The notes below the pieces were generated by a model. That model saw nothing but the letters and a program-made list of their open reading frames with translations. It searched no databases and was not told the origin of the DNA. 45,131 nt of DNA, taken from assembly GCA_017996175.1 (NCBI GenBank), contig JAGOHK010000029.1, positions 1 to 45,131 of the forward strand, given 5' to 3'. This document shows, piece after piece, positions 15,665 through 24,146 of the stretch (its first letter is position 1; the number at the start of each line of letters is the position of its first letter). The translations under genes were made by a program, and so were the position numbers. Origin of the DNA: Leptospiraceae bacterium. Lineage in GTDB: Bacteria; Spirochaetota; Leptospiria; Leptospirales; Leptospiraceae.

Positions 15665-16363
15665 ATGAATAGAAAAAAAATAGCCGTTATAGGACTTGGG
15701 GATTTTGGCAAAGAACTTGTAAAATGTTTATACGAGGAGAGACATGAAGTAATTGCGATTGATATGGATATGGATCTTGTAGATGAGATAAAGGATTTTT
15801 GTACAAATGCAGTCTGTCTTGATTCGACTGACGAAAGTGCCATGGAAGCACAAGGATTAGAAGACTTCGATTACGTCATATTAGCCATTGCAGATGACTT
15901 TGAGACATTAGTAATTACAAGTGACATTTTAAAACGAATCGGTGTAAAGGAGATAATAGCGCGTTACCAAACCCCACTGCATATTCGCATTCTAAAAATG
16001 CTAGGGATCACTCATATATTTAATCCAGAAGAACGAGCCGCAAAAAATATGGCGGAGATGTTTGGACATGCAAATATAAAAGGAAGTATAATTTTATCCG
16101 AGGAATATCGAATTGCAGAATTAATCGTCCCCGATTTCTTTAATGGGAAAACCATTATGGAAGTAAAATTAAAGGAAAAATATAATTTACTCCTAGTGAC
16201 CATTAAACGTTATAAAAATCTTTCTAAAAATAAACGTCGTGAGGATGATGCAGTCTTAGAAACTCTGGGCATTCCCTCTGCTAATACCGTTTTTCGCTCT
16301 AAAGATATTATGGTTGTTTTTGGAAATCACCAAGATGTAGAGAAATTTCTGAGTTTAATTTAG
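15665..16363 (+). CDS. TrkA/KtrA-type RCK potassium-transport regulatory subunit
   Basis: The 232-residue protein has an RCK_N Rossmann domain: KIAVIGLGDFGKELVKCLYE (GxGxFG at about residues 10-15), the acidic IDMD end of strand 2 (Asp33) and DYVILAIADDFETLVITSDI. Residues ~140-232 form an RCK_C/TrkA_C ligand-binding domain. Length and layout fit KtrA, the cytosolic ring that gates a KtrB-type K+ channel in response to nucleotides. No membrane partner gene is in the window, so it must act with a channel encoded elsewhere. It starts at ATG 15665, 5 bp after the ankyrin stop. Confidence 0.9.
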   Translation: MNRKKIAVIGLGDFGKELVKCLYEERHEVIAIDMDMDLVDEIKDFCTNAVCLDSTDESAMEAQGLEDFDYVILAIADDFETLVITSDILKRIGVKEIIARYQTPLHIRILKMLGITHIFNPEERAAKNMAEMFGHANIKGSIILSEEYRIAELIVPDFFNGKTIMEVKLKEKYNLLLVTIKRYKNLSKNKRREDDAVLETLGIPSANTVFRSKDIMVVFGNHQDVEKFLSLI

Positions 16364-16410
16364 ACTAATTTCCCACTTGACAATCTGCATAAATCTAAAA
16401 TCATTTCACT

Positions 16411-17199
16411 ATGAATTCTATACAAAACAATATAAAAAAAATTTTATTCGTGAACATTATATTTGCGAGTTTATCATTCTGCTTATTTCCTATAGCGGCT
16501 AACGACTCGTTATACGGAACCGTCGATAAAGTAAAGTATTTGATGGGAGATTATCCTAGGGAAAAAAATCTAAAAGTCTTCACAAACAAAATTGAGAAAA
16601 ACACTCACACTCTCAGAGAAGATACAATCATCGCTCTAAATCAAATGATAGAAGCATACAATAGAGATAGAGAGGGAAAAAGTAAACAACATATTTTTGT
16701 TGTGTCGGCTCATCGTAATTATGCGGATCAAAAAAGTATTTGGGAACAAAAATACAAAGGAACTCGTAAAATGCGAGAGTCCGTAGAAGGAAAAACTCCC
16801 GAACAAATTATCAATTTAATTTTAGAATACTCGAGCGCCCCTGGAACCTCTCGTCATCATTGGGGAACGGATTTAGATATCAATGCGTTGCAAAATGATT
16901 ACTTTATTGCAAATGGCAATGGGGCATTCTTGTATCAATGGCTTCAGAAAAATGCTGCTACTTATGGATTTTGTCAACCTTATAACGAATTAAGTAAACG
17001 CGGAAACAAAGGATACAATGAAGAAAAATGGCATTGGTCTTATGCTCGAGTAGCCAATCAATTGCAAAAAGATTGGGAAGATGCATTCCGAAAAAAAGAA
17101 ATTAGCTTCGCAGGAAAATTCTCTGGTTCTGACCTCCTTGGTGAAAGACCTCTCGAGTACGTAACAGCGATTAACCCCGAATGTAAAAATATAAAATAA
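16411..17199 (+). CDS. VanY-like D-Ala-D-Ala carboxypeptidase (peptidase M15B)
   Basis: The 262-residue protein has an N-terminal signal (IKKILFVNIIFASLSFCLFP, about residues 8-27) and a VanY/M15B zinc peptidase domain. Zinc and catalytic motifs are present: SRHHWGTDLD (SxHxxGxxxD, His149 and Asp156) and EEKWHW (Glu205, His208). VSAHRNYADQK with its conserved Arg also fits. It trims D-Ala from peptidoglycan stem peptides in the periplasm. It begins 47 bp after the KtrA stop, on the same strand. Confidence 0.9.
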   Translation: MNSIQNNIKKILFVNIIFASLSFCLFPIAANDSLYGTVDKVKYLMGDYPREKNLKVFTNKIEKNTHTLREDTIIALNQMIEAYNRDREGKSKQHIFVVSAHRNYADQKSIWEQKYKGTRKMRESVEGKTPEQIINLILEYSSAPGTSRHHWGTDLDINALQNDYFIANGNGAFLYQWLQKNAATYGFCQPYNELSKRGNKGYNEEKWHWSYARVANQLQKDWEDAFRKKEISFAGKFSGSDLLGERPLEYVTAINPECKNIK

Positions 17200-17297
17200 T
17201 AAACTAACTAAAAAATTAAACGAATGCAAAACTAGTTGCTTTTCTTTGTTGTTAAGTAATAGTACTCATTCGTCTAACTCTTAGGGACTGGTTTATT

Positions 17298-19148
17298 ATG
17301 AATTATTTGCATCTGATAAGGTTAATCATTGTTAGCTTATTGATTTCATTAGCTCTTAGTTGCAATGGAGATAAATCTCCTAAATTAATTGCGATACTTA
17401 GTTTATTTACCGACTCTACTTCTACAGTTACCTACACAGTAGGTGGGACTGTTCAAGGTTTAATAGGCACTCTAGGTTTACAAAATAATGGAAGTGAAAC
17501 TATTAATTTATCTGCTGATGGAAATTTTACTTTTCCAACCGGCCTTACTGATGGTGTTACTTATTCAGTCACCGTTCTAACACAACCAACCGGTCAAACT
17601 TGTATTGCATCTAGCAATGTAGGATCAATTAGCGGTTCTGATGTAACAAATATTTCTATTATTTGCACAACGAACACTTATACAGTCGGCGGAAATATTA
17701 GTGGACTTGTAGGAACAGTAGTTCTTCAAAATAATGCAGGGGATAATTTAAGTTTATCCGCAAACGGTAGCTTTACTTTTGCAACTAGCGTAGCGCATGG
17801 AGCAAATTATTTAATTAGTGTGTTTACTCAACCCGGTACAGTGACTTGCTCGACCTCCAATAATGCTGGAACAATTAACGCTGCAAATGTAACAAATGTT
17901 TCTGTCGTTTGTTCAAATACTAGTTATACAGTCGGGGGTAATCTCAGTGGACTTAGCGGCACAGTAATACTCCAAAATAACGCTAGCGACAATTTAACCT
18001 TATCCGCAAATGGTGGCTTTACTTTTTCAACTAACGTTGCCGATGGCGGAAATTATTCAGTTACAGTTTTAACTCAACCAGCCACCAGGAATTGTGTAAT
18101 TACAAATGGAACAGGAACAATTTCTTCAGCAAATATTTCCAACATAGTTGTAACATGTACCGGAAATGCAAATGGACCTTTAGTGAGTGGAACTATAATT
18201 AACCCATTAACTCTGACTGGCGGAGTTACTACTTTTGTAGGAGCTCCTTGTGCGGATAATACTTCTGGATGCGCAAGTCCGAATGGCTATGTTGATTCTG
18301 CAACGCCAAATGATGTGAGATTTAGAGGAGCCCTTGGAATTACTACTGACGGCTTTAACTTATATATCGCAGAAAAAGACAACTGTGTAATTCGGAAAGT
18401 AGTCATTGCAACAAGGGTAACTAGTACGTTAGCAGGAGATGGAAATTGTGCCCTACTTGATGGAATTGGGACTGCTGCAAGATTTAAAGACCCGCAGTAT
18501 TTAGTAACAGATGGAACTCATGTCTATGTAGCGGATAAGAACAATAAGGCTATTCGGAAAATTGTTATAAGTACTGGAGTTGTTAGTACGATCATATCCG
18601 GGAGTAACGATCTGGGAGATCCTAAGGGGATGGTAATTTATAATAATAATTTATATTTGGGCGACAAAGGTGGAAATGCTCTCAGGCAAATTAATCTATC
18701 TACGAATGCACTTACAACCGTAGTAGTCAGTGGTCTAAGTGATCCTACTTCTATGACGTTAGTCGGAACAGATATTTATATAACCGATAAAGGATCTAAT
18801 CTAATCAAAAAAACTACAATAGGTGTTTGGACATTGTCTACCTTTGCAGGAACAACAAGCGGTCTTGCCGATGGTACGGGAACAACCGGAACAAAATTCA
18901 AAGATCCAGAAGGAATTACTAATGACGGAACTAATTTGTATGTCTCTGATACAGGGAATCATGCAATACGTAAAATTGTAATTTCAACTGCGGTAGTGAC
19001 AACTGTAGCCGGAACGGATAATCCAAATTATTCCAACTCATCAACATCTACAAGCGCAAGGTTTGATACACCTCAAGGAATTACTTCGGATGGAGCGAAT
19101 GTATATGTAATGGATGAAAAAAATAATGCCGTTCGATTAATTCAGTAG
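17298..19148 (+). CDS. Lipoprotein with triplicated domain and NHL-type beta-propeller
   Basis: The 616-residue protein has a signal peptide with lipobox LALSC (Cys22). Residues ~45-290 hold three tandem ~81-residue copies of YTVGG..xGL.GT..LQNN....LSADGxFTF...... YSVTVLTQP... C (about 45-126, 127-207 and 208-289), probably Ig-like beta domains, each with two cysteines. From ~300 on are NHL/SMP-30-like blades: DG..LYI(A/S)D..N..IRK(I/V).I.TGVV.T.AG. The whole is a typical Leptospira-type outer-membrane or periplasmic lipoprotein. Ligand unknown. The stop is followed by a hairpin shared with the end of ssb. Confidence 0.85.
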   Translation: MNYLHLIRLIIVSLLISLALSCNGDKSPKLIAILSLFTDSTSTVTYTVGGTVQGLIGTLGLQNNGSETINLSADGNFTFPTGLTDGVTYSVTVLTQPTGQTCIASSNVGSISGSDVTNISIICTTNTYTVGGNISGLVGTVVLQNNAGDNLSLSANGSFTFATSVAHGANYLISVFTQPGTVTCSTSNNAGTINAANVTNVSVVCSNTSYTVGGNLSGLSGTVILQNNASDNLTLSANGGFTFSTNVADGGNYSVTVLTQPATRNCVITNGTGTISSANISNIVVTCTGNANGPLVSGTIINPLTLTGGVTTFVGAPCADNTSGCASPNGYVDSATPNDVRFRGALGITTDGFNLYIAEKDNCVIRKVVIATRVTSTLAGDGNCALLDGIGTAARFKDPQYLVTDGTHVYVADKNNKAIRKIVISTGVVSTIISGSNDLGDPKGMVIYNNNLYLGDKGGNALRQINLSTNALTTVVVSGLSDPTSMTLVGTDIYITDKGSNLIKKTTIGVWTLSTFAGTTSGLADGTGTTGTKFKDPEGITNDGTNLYVSDTGNHAIRKIVISTAVVTTVAGTDNPNYSNSSTSTSARFDTPQGITSDGANVYVMDEKNNAVRLIQ

Positions 19149-19152
19149 AAAA

Positions 19153-19196
19153 ACGGCTTATGAACTTAGTCTCTCTGGCTAATATACATAAGCCGT
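19153..19196. terminator. Bidirectional terminator between the propeller lipoprotein gene and ssb
   Basis: ACGGCTTATG (19153-19162) and CATAAGCCGT (19187-19196) form a perfect 10-bp stem with a 24-base loop. On the minus strand it is followed by TTTTTC, terminating ssb; in the plus direction the tail is AAAATAATCTTTT and weaker. It starts 4 bp after the stop of the lipoprotein gene. Confidence 0.7.
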
Positions 19197-19269
19197 AAAA
19201 TAATCTTTTAACAAAAACATGTAGTATTTAAAAATACTTTTTAGTGTTGGTAAAGATATTTTTTTGATG

Positions 19270-19656
19270 TTAAGCTGCTTTCTTTTCTCTGTAATCTCTG
19301 TCTCGGTATTCTTTTCCTGATTTTTCCCCGAATCCGTCAAAACGAACTGTTGAGGCAACGATCTTCCAACGTTGTCTACTTGCACCGTCAGCCGACTTCC
19401 ATCGATCTTGTTTGATGTATCCGAGTATAGTAACCTTCCTGCCTTTCTTTAAAAACTCAGAGCAGTTCTCGGCTACTTTATCCCATGCTTCAATGTCAAT
19501 GTACGACACATCATTATTAGCCGCTCCATCTTCATCCTTAAAATCGTGATTAACTGCAAGACTAAAAGTGGATACTTTTTTCCCATTCCCTACTGTTTTG
19601 AATTCTGGATCGGCGGTGAGGTTTCCATCCAAAATCGCATACGCTAAATTTCTCAT
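19270..19656 (-). CDS. ssb: Single-stranded DNA-binding protein SSB
   Basis: The 128-residue protein shows the OB fold: RNLAYAILDGNLTADPEFKT, STFSLAVNHD, then YIDIEAWDKVAENCSEFLKK and GRKVTILGYIKQDRW. It protects single-stranded DNA in replication and repair. It is shorter than E. coli SSB and ends in basic/neutral YREKKAA instead of the acidic DDDIPF tip that recruits partners. The ATG at 19654-19656 has GGAG about 9 bases upstream. The leader forms a hairpin whose 3' arm overlaps that ribosome site, and the upstream element matches those of recA and the DUF1564 gene. Confidence 0.95.
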   Translation of the reverse strand: MRNLAYAILDGNLTADPEFKTVGNGKKVSTFSLAVNHDFKDEDGAANNDVSYIDIEAWDKVAENCSEFLKKGRKVTILGYIKQDRWKSADGASRQRWKIVASTVRFDGFGEKSGKEYRDRDYREKKAA

Positions 19657-19667
19657 ATCTCAAATCT

Positions 19668-19695
19668 CCTATAGAGCATTTTTTCACTCTATAGG
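19668..19695 (-). promoter_or_regulatory. ssb leader hairpin overlapping the Shine-Dalgarno sequence
   Basis: In the ssb sense CCTATAGAG and CTCTATAGG form a perfect 9-bp stem around TGAAAAAATG. The last bases of the 3' arm (AGG) begin the AGGAG ribosome site, so the folded leader would partly mask it. A regulated or self-controlled translation start is possible; alternatively the palindrome binds a protein at the DNA level. Confidence 0.5.
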
Positions 19696-19698
19696 GAT

Positions 19699-19734
19699 TA
19701 GGTAAAAAAACAGAAAATATGTGCGCTGTTTTTT
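19699..19734 (-). promoter_or_regulatory. Shared upstream element, ssb copy
   Basis: In the ssb sense this reads AAAAAACAGCGCACATATTT, TCTGTTTTTTTACCTAA and is followed by CCCTATAGAG. It matches the recA copy at the A-run, the CAxCGCACAT core, the T-run and ACC[C/T]AAT. The TATAGA box here also lies in the leader hairpin. Confidence 0.55.
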
Positions 19735-19773
19735 AAAAAAACAAAAAAAGATTACGTAGTAACTCTAAAAAAA

Positions 19774-20724
19774 TTATACGTATCCGAAATAAGTATGATT
19801 GATTTCTTCCCCTATATCAATTAGGTCATTGATAAAATTGGTTAGGTATTCATGTAAACCAAAAAAGAAAATCTCTTCTGCATTACTATAAGCTATCTGG
19901 TAATATAATTTTCCTATTTTTTGTTCTGCTTTATTCGCAAAAAACTTTTCTCTAATAGAAGAAATTTGCCGGAATGATTGGAGTGCTCTTTCCATACAGA
20001 ATAGAAGAGAACGTGGAAGTTGCGGATTAAAAATTAAAAGCTCTGCTATTTGAATAGGAGTAATTTTAATATTATAATGTTGCAGGTAAGCCTCGTAAGC
20101 CCCTGTTGAATCTAACAAAGTTTTCCACTGGTAAATATCTAGCGGATTACCGACATCTTCCACTCTAGGCAATGGAATATGATACTTCACATCCAAAATA
20201 CGCGCAATCTGGTCAGCACGTTCAAGGTATTTACCAGCTCTCATAAAATGATAACCTTTCCCGCGAAACATTGTAATTTCTGTTGCACCTTCAAAGAGAT
20301 AACTTCTTTGGCGGATAAAGTTAAATAGTTTATCTGGACCTTCTTTTCGAACCATATCCATATTGAATTTGTTTAGCTCATGGTAGGTAACGTTTACAAT
20401 TTCCCAACTTTCTTTGGAAATCATATCACGAACACCGCGAGCATTTTCTCTCGCACGGTTAATACATTCCATAATCGAATTAGGATTTTCTGGGGAAAAT
20501 ATCAAGTAGTCGATCACATTATCTGAGGATGCCTCTTTATGAACTTTATAAAAAGAACTCAACTGACCTACAGCATTTAGAATAGGCTCCCAATTGCTAA
20601 ATCCATAAACGTCTGCCTCAAGCGATGCCGAATGCTGAACTTGCAAACTAATAGAAATACCCTCTGCACGTTCCACAAAACGACCCAACCAAAAAAGAGA
20701 TTCTGCTATTCTACTTAACATCAT
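19774..20724 (-). CDS. Alpha-E domain protein (DUF403)
   Basis: The 316-residue helical protein begins MMLSRIAESLFWLGRFVERAE, the signature of the alpha-E (DUF403) family, and has RARENARGVRDMIS and GKYLERADQIARILDVKYH in the usual order. Such proteins are encoded beside a circularly permuted ATP-grasp and often a transglutaminase; the trio is thought to make or hydrolyse a peptide-like linkage, but its product is unknown. Here it follows the ATP-grasp gene with a 1-bp gap (20725), so they form an operon. The transglutaminase is absent from this window. Confidence 0.9.
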   Translation of the reverse strand: MMLSRIAESLFWLGRFVERAEGISISLQVQHSASLEADVYGFSNWEPILNAVGQLSSFYKVHKEASSDNVIDYLIFSPENPNSIMECINRARENARGVRDMISKESWEIVNVTYHELNKFNMDMVRKEGPDKLFNFIRQRSYLFEGATEITMFRGKGYHFMRAGKYLERADQIARILDVKYHIPLPRVEDVGNPLDIYQWKTLLDSTGAYEAYLQHYNIKITPIQIAELLIFNPQLPRSLLFCMERALQSFRQISSIREKFFANKAEQKIGKLYYQIAYSNAEEIFFFGLHEYLTNFINDLIDIGEEINHTYFGYV

Positions 20725-20725
20725 A

Positions 20726-22165
20726 TTAACTTACCACCCAAGTGTCTTTACTGCCACCTCCCTGGGATGAGTTTACCACTAAAGAACCTTTTTTTAAGGC
20801 TACTCGTGTTAGTCCGCCAGGGATAAGTTTAATTCCTTTTGGAGAATAAATGGCAAAGGGTCTAAGATCAATATGCCTCGGTTCAATTGTTCCATTGAAA
20901 AAGCAAGGAGCCGTTGAAAGATTAATAGTGGGTTGTGCAATATAATTGCGGGGGTTCTCCATTATTTTTTCTTTGTATGCTTCTATTTCTTCGGGTGATG
21001 CATCTCGTCCGATTAACATTCCGTAACCACCGGATTGGTTAGTTGCTTTAACAACTAGTTCCTTCATTTTCGAGAATGCATCTTTTCTTTCTTCTTCTAT
21101 TCCCATTCGGTATGTAGGAATGTTTTTTAGAATAGGTGTTTCATTCAAGTAATATTTAATCATATCAGGAACATAGGAATACACCGCTTTATCATCTGCA
21201 ACGCCATTGCCAATTGCATTGACGAGTACTACATTTCCACGCTTATAACATTCAAATAATCCGGGAACACCAAGCACTGAATCCTTTCGGAAAATCTTTG
21301 GATCAATAAATGAATCATCTACCCTTTTGTAGATAACATCTACTTGCCTCAATCCTTCTATCGTTTTCATGTAGACTTTATGATCGGAGACCATTAAGTC
21401 ATAACTCTCTACCAATTGAATTCCCATTTGCGATGCAAGAAAAACATGCTCGTAGTAGGCAGAATTATAGACACCGGGAGTGAGAAGTGCAATCGTTGGT
21501 TTTTCTTTATCCTGGGGAGCAAGTTCCATTAACATGTCATGCAAAAGAGCGGGATAGGAATCAACTCTGAGTACGGAACTTTCTCTGAAAATTTCAGGAA
21601 AAATTCTCTTCATGATAATTCGATTTTCTAGTACGTAAGAAATCCCAGACGGAGTTCGCAAATTATCCTCTAATACATAGTATCCCCCATCTGCATCGCG
21701 GATAATATCAATTCCAGAAATATGCGTATAGATATTATGTGGAACTTTTACCCCCACCATCTCGGGAACAAAATCGGGACAGGAATGAATCAGATCTGCT
21801 GGAATAATTCCATCCTTCAAAATTTCGCCAGTGGAATAGATATCAGTCAAAAAAAGATTTAATGCTTTGATTCGCTGTTGAATTCCAGTTTCGATCACAT
21901 CCCATTCTGCTTTCTGGATAATGCGCGGTATTAGGTCAAAGGGGAAAATTCTTTCTATTCCCTTACCGTCGCTATAAACAGTAAAAGTTATTCCTTGGTT
22001 TATAGAAACCAATTTTGCTAAAACTTCTTTCTCTTTAAACTCTCCTATTCCAAGTGTAGAAAGTAGTTCAAATACTTCTTTATAGTGGTCTCGTGGCTTT
22101 TCCTGCCCTGTAAACATTTCATCGTAGGCTTTAGAATAATCAGGATAATTCAATGCAATACTCAT
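20726..22165 (-). CDS. Circularly permuted ATP-grasp type 2 protein (DUF404/DUF407)
   Basis: From ATG 22163-22165 the protein is 479 residues; AAAGGA lies six bases before this ATG, whereas the TTG two codons upstream falls within the spacing. Motifs of the family are clear: GIERIFPFDLIPRII near residue 80, YVLEDNLRTPSGISYVLENR, LTPGVYNSAYYEHVFLA, VIYKRVDDSFIDP, NAIGNGVADDKAVYSYVPD, VVKATNQSGGYGMLIG and PRHIDLRPFAIY. The ATP-grasp catalyses acyl-phosphate-driven ligation, probably of amino acids. It is the first gene of the pair with the alpha-E protein. Confidence 0.9.
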   Translation of the reverse strand: MSIALNYPDYSKAYDEMFTGQEKPRDHYKEVFELLSTLGIGEFKEKEVLAKLVSINQGITFTVYSDGKGIERIFPFDLIPRIIQKAEWDVIETGIQQRIKALNLFLTDIYSTGEILKDGIIPADLIHSCPDFVPEMVGVKVPHNIYTHISGIDIIRDADGGYYVLEDNLRTPSGISYVLENRIIMKRIFPEIFRESSVLRVDSYPALLHDMLMELAPQDKEKPTIALLTPGVYNSAYYEHVFLASQMGIQLVESYDLMVSDHKVYMKTIEGLRQVDVIYKRVDDSFIDPKIFRKDSVLGVPGLFECYKRGNVVLVNAIGNGVADDKAVYSYVPDMIKYYLNETPILKNIPTYRMGIEEERKDAFSKMKELVVKATNQSGGYGMLIGRDASPEEIEAYKEKIMENPRNYIAQPTINLSTAPCFFNGTIEPRHIDLRPFAIYSPKGIKLIPGGLTRVALKKGSLVVNSSQGGGSKDTWVVS

Positions 22166-22470
22166 AGTCAATCCTTTGGATGCTTATCTATTAAGCAAAA
22201 ATACGAATAATGCTTAGAATTTAAGAAAAAGTATTCGCATAATAAGATAGCTTAATCCATACAAATCTATTGCAAAAATAAGACCATTAAAGTATAAAAT
22301 TTCCTGATTTTTTAAATCTTGTTTGAAATGGATAGACTCATAGATATTAAGGAGGTTTCATAGATTTCTTTCGTACGGGTTTAGAAAGAAATAGAATTAG
22401 GATATTTATGGTATATGATTTGCAATAGACTTTCAGGGAAGTGTAAGTTAAAATGGTAGTAGGAGAAAAA

Positions 22471-23736
22471 GTGAGTAAAACGAGAGAAGAATGGATGGAA
22501 TGGTTAAACACGGGATCAATTGTTCCTTACTTTCAACCAATTTTATCAATTGAAAATAAATCTGTTTTTGGTTATGAGTCCTTAGCGAGAATCGTTTTTC
22601 CTGACGGATCAGTTCAATCCATCGGAGAGTTTTTTCTATCTCATCAGTACAATGGTCACTCCATTGAGAGTAATTCAATAAACGAATTTAGACGATTTCA
22701 AAAAAGTATCGACCATAAATTAAGGGAAAAATCTTTACTTATGCTCGCGCAGGATTCCAATCCTAACTCTAAATTATTCATCAATATTTCTCCCGCAATC
22801 ATGATGACATATATTGATGGTGTAATACCCGGAAGAGAAATACCACCTACGATTCGAAAAGTAAAAGAGTTAGGAATATCGCCTGATAGAATAGTAATTG
22901 AGGTTACTGAAGATTATATTCATAATAATTTGGATGCTTTGAAGCCACTTATTCATCTTTATAAAGACTTTGGGTTCTTGATTGCGATAGACGACTTAGG
23001 TTCCAAATCCTCTAACCTAGATAGGATTGGAATTTTTAGACCAGATATTATCAAAGTCGATATGCAAATGCTCCGAATGTCTTTAGTAGAGCGAAGTTAT
23101 CGGGAAATTTTATATACTCTTTCCCGCTTGGGAGAAAGTTTGGGTATATCCCTATTATTCGAAGGTGTTGAAACGGTGGGAGAATTAAACCAAGCAATGA
23201 GTTTTGGTTCAAGGTATCTGCAAGGTTATTTATTTGATCCTGCCCTGCAAACTCCTCCGGAAAAAATAAAATATACAAACCAATTAGATTTGTTGCTGAG
23301 TAGTTTTTATACGAAAAAAGTAGAGGAAATAGTTCAGAAGGTAAATTGGGAAAGCCGAGTCGAAGCCTTAATCCAAAAAATTGGAGATGAGATTCAATTT
23401 AAAGAAGATGGAAATATTGTTTCTTATTCAGAAATTTTTACTGTGGATGAGAGTATTTTCCGATTCTTCGTTACTGACCTACATGGAAACCAAGTTTCGC
23501 CTAATTATTTAAAGAAGAAAAATTCAGAAATTATAATTCAAAGACATGCAAGAAATAATAATTGGAGTTGGAGACCTTATTTTTTAAATCATTTGTATGA
23601 ATCATACCGCCAAGGAAATACTTGGGTGATAAGCCAGCCATACCACGATATTATGGAAAACCTACTCTTACGAACATTCTCCAAAACATTCAAGAGTAAA
23701 TTTATACTTTTTATTGATGTTCTCTATCCTGAATAA
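22471..23736 (+). CDS. EAL-domain cyclic-di-GMP phosphodiesterase with YkuI_C-like sensor
   Basis: The protein of ~422 residues has an N-terminal EAL domain and a C-terminal YkuI_C/PAS-like domain. Numbered from the ATG at 22453, catalytic residues are present: Glu42 in the degenerate ESL signature, Asn111 (NISP), Glu150 (EVTED), Asp180/Asp181 (DDLGS), Lys201 (IKVDM), Glu237 (FEGVE) and Gln257 (LQGYL). It should hydrolyse c-di-GMP. The last ~130 residues (FFVTDLHGNQVSPNYL, NNNWSWRPYFLNHLYESY, DIMENLLLRTFS) fit the ligand-sensing C-terminal domain of YkuI. GTG at 22471 has AGGAG five bases before it and is preferred; ATG 22453 lacks one. No signal peptide or TM, so cytosolic. Confidence 0.85.
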   Translation: MSKTREEWMEWLNTGSIVPYFQPILSIENKSVFGYESLARIVFPDGSVQSIGEFFLSHQYNGHSIESNSINEFRRFQKSIDHKLREKSLLMLAQDSNPNSKLFINISPAIMMTYIDGVIPGREIPPTIRKVKELGISPDRIVIEVTEDYIHNNLDALKPLIHLYKDFGFLIAIDDLGSKSSNLDRIGIFRPDIIKVDMQMLRMSLVERSYREILYTLSRLGESLGISLLFEGVETVGELNQAMSFGSRYLQGYLFDPALQTPPEKIKYTNQLDLLLSSFYTKKVEEIVQKVNWESRVEALIQKIGDEIQFKEDGNIVSYSEIFTVDESIFRFFVTDLHGNQVSPNYLKKKNSEIIIQRHARNNNWSWRPYFLNHLYESYRQGNTWVISQPYHDIMENLLLRTFSKTFKSKFILFIDVLYPE

Positions 23737-23755
23737 TCATTGTTATCCAAGACAT

Positions 23756-23797
23756 AAAAATAGCTTGATAAAACTTTCGTAATACCAAGCTATTTTT
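23756..23797. terminator. Bidirectional intrinsic terminator
   Basis: AAAAATAGCTTG (23756-23767) and CAAGCTATTTTT (23786-23797) form a perfect 12-bp stem. T-runs flank it in both directions (TTTTTTT on plus, TTTTT on minus), serving the EAL gene and the convergent small gene at 23814. Confidence 0.8.
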
Positions 23798-23813
23798 TTA
23801 CTAAAAAGAAATA

Positions 23814-24146
23814 TTACTTTTTCTTTTTTGCTTTAGTTGCAGGTGCTTTAAGTTGTTTTCTCTTTTGAAGAGCTAAATCGTGGTGGAAATCACAGTATTT
23901 GTATGGTTGTCCAGTTTTTGGATTGTTACGTTTTACTTTAGTTCCACAAGCAACGCAAAGACCTTGCTCTCTTCTTCTTTTTGCGAAAGCACGAATTCTT
24001 TCTGTCGCACTTTGGTTATACTTGCTTACTTGAATACGATACCCATTGAAAAGGTAATTTCCAATAGAATCATCCGATTTATTTTTAAGATTTTTTTCTA
24101 ATGTTGTTAAGTCATTAGTAGTTACTTTTACTGGTTTAGGTGTCAA
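23814..24146 (-). CDS. Small basic Cys/His-rich protein, unknown
   Basis: The 110-residue protein is unrecognised. It has a C-x2-C (CVACG, about residues 72-75) then, 15 residues on, C-D-F-H-H, a probable zinc-binding knuckle, and ends in a Lys/Ala-rich tail (APATKAKKKK). The central part is rich in Arg and Lys (RIRAFAKRRREQG). Such a composition suggests nucleic-acid binding, which is an inference only. The start is TTG 24144-24146 with GAGGA nine bases upstream. It converges on the EAL gene and shares its terminator. Confidence 0.65.
   Translation of the reverse strand: MTPKPVKVTTNDLTTLEKNLKNKSDDSIGNYLFNGYRIQVSKYNQSATERIRAFAKRRREQGLCVACGTKVKRNNPKTGQPYKYCDFHHDLALQKRKQLKAPATKAKKKK

Noticed and set aside
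19149-19269. Small non-coding RNA in the ssb/lipoprotein gap
   Set aside because: The hairpin there is well explained as a shared terminator.
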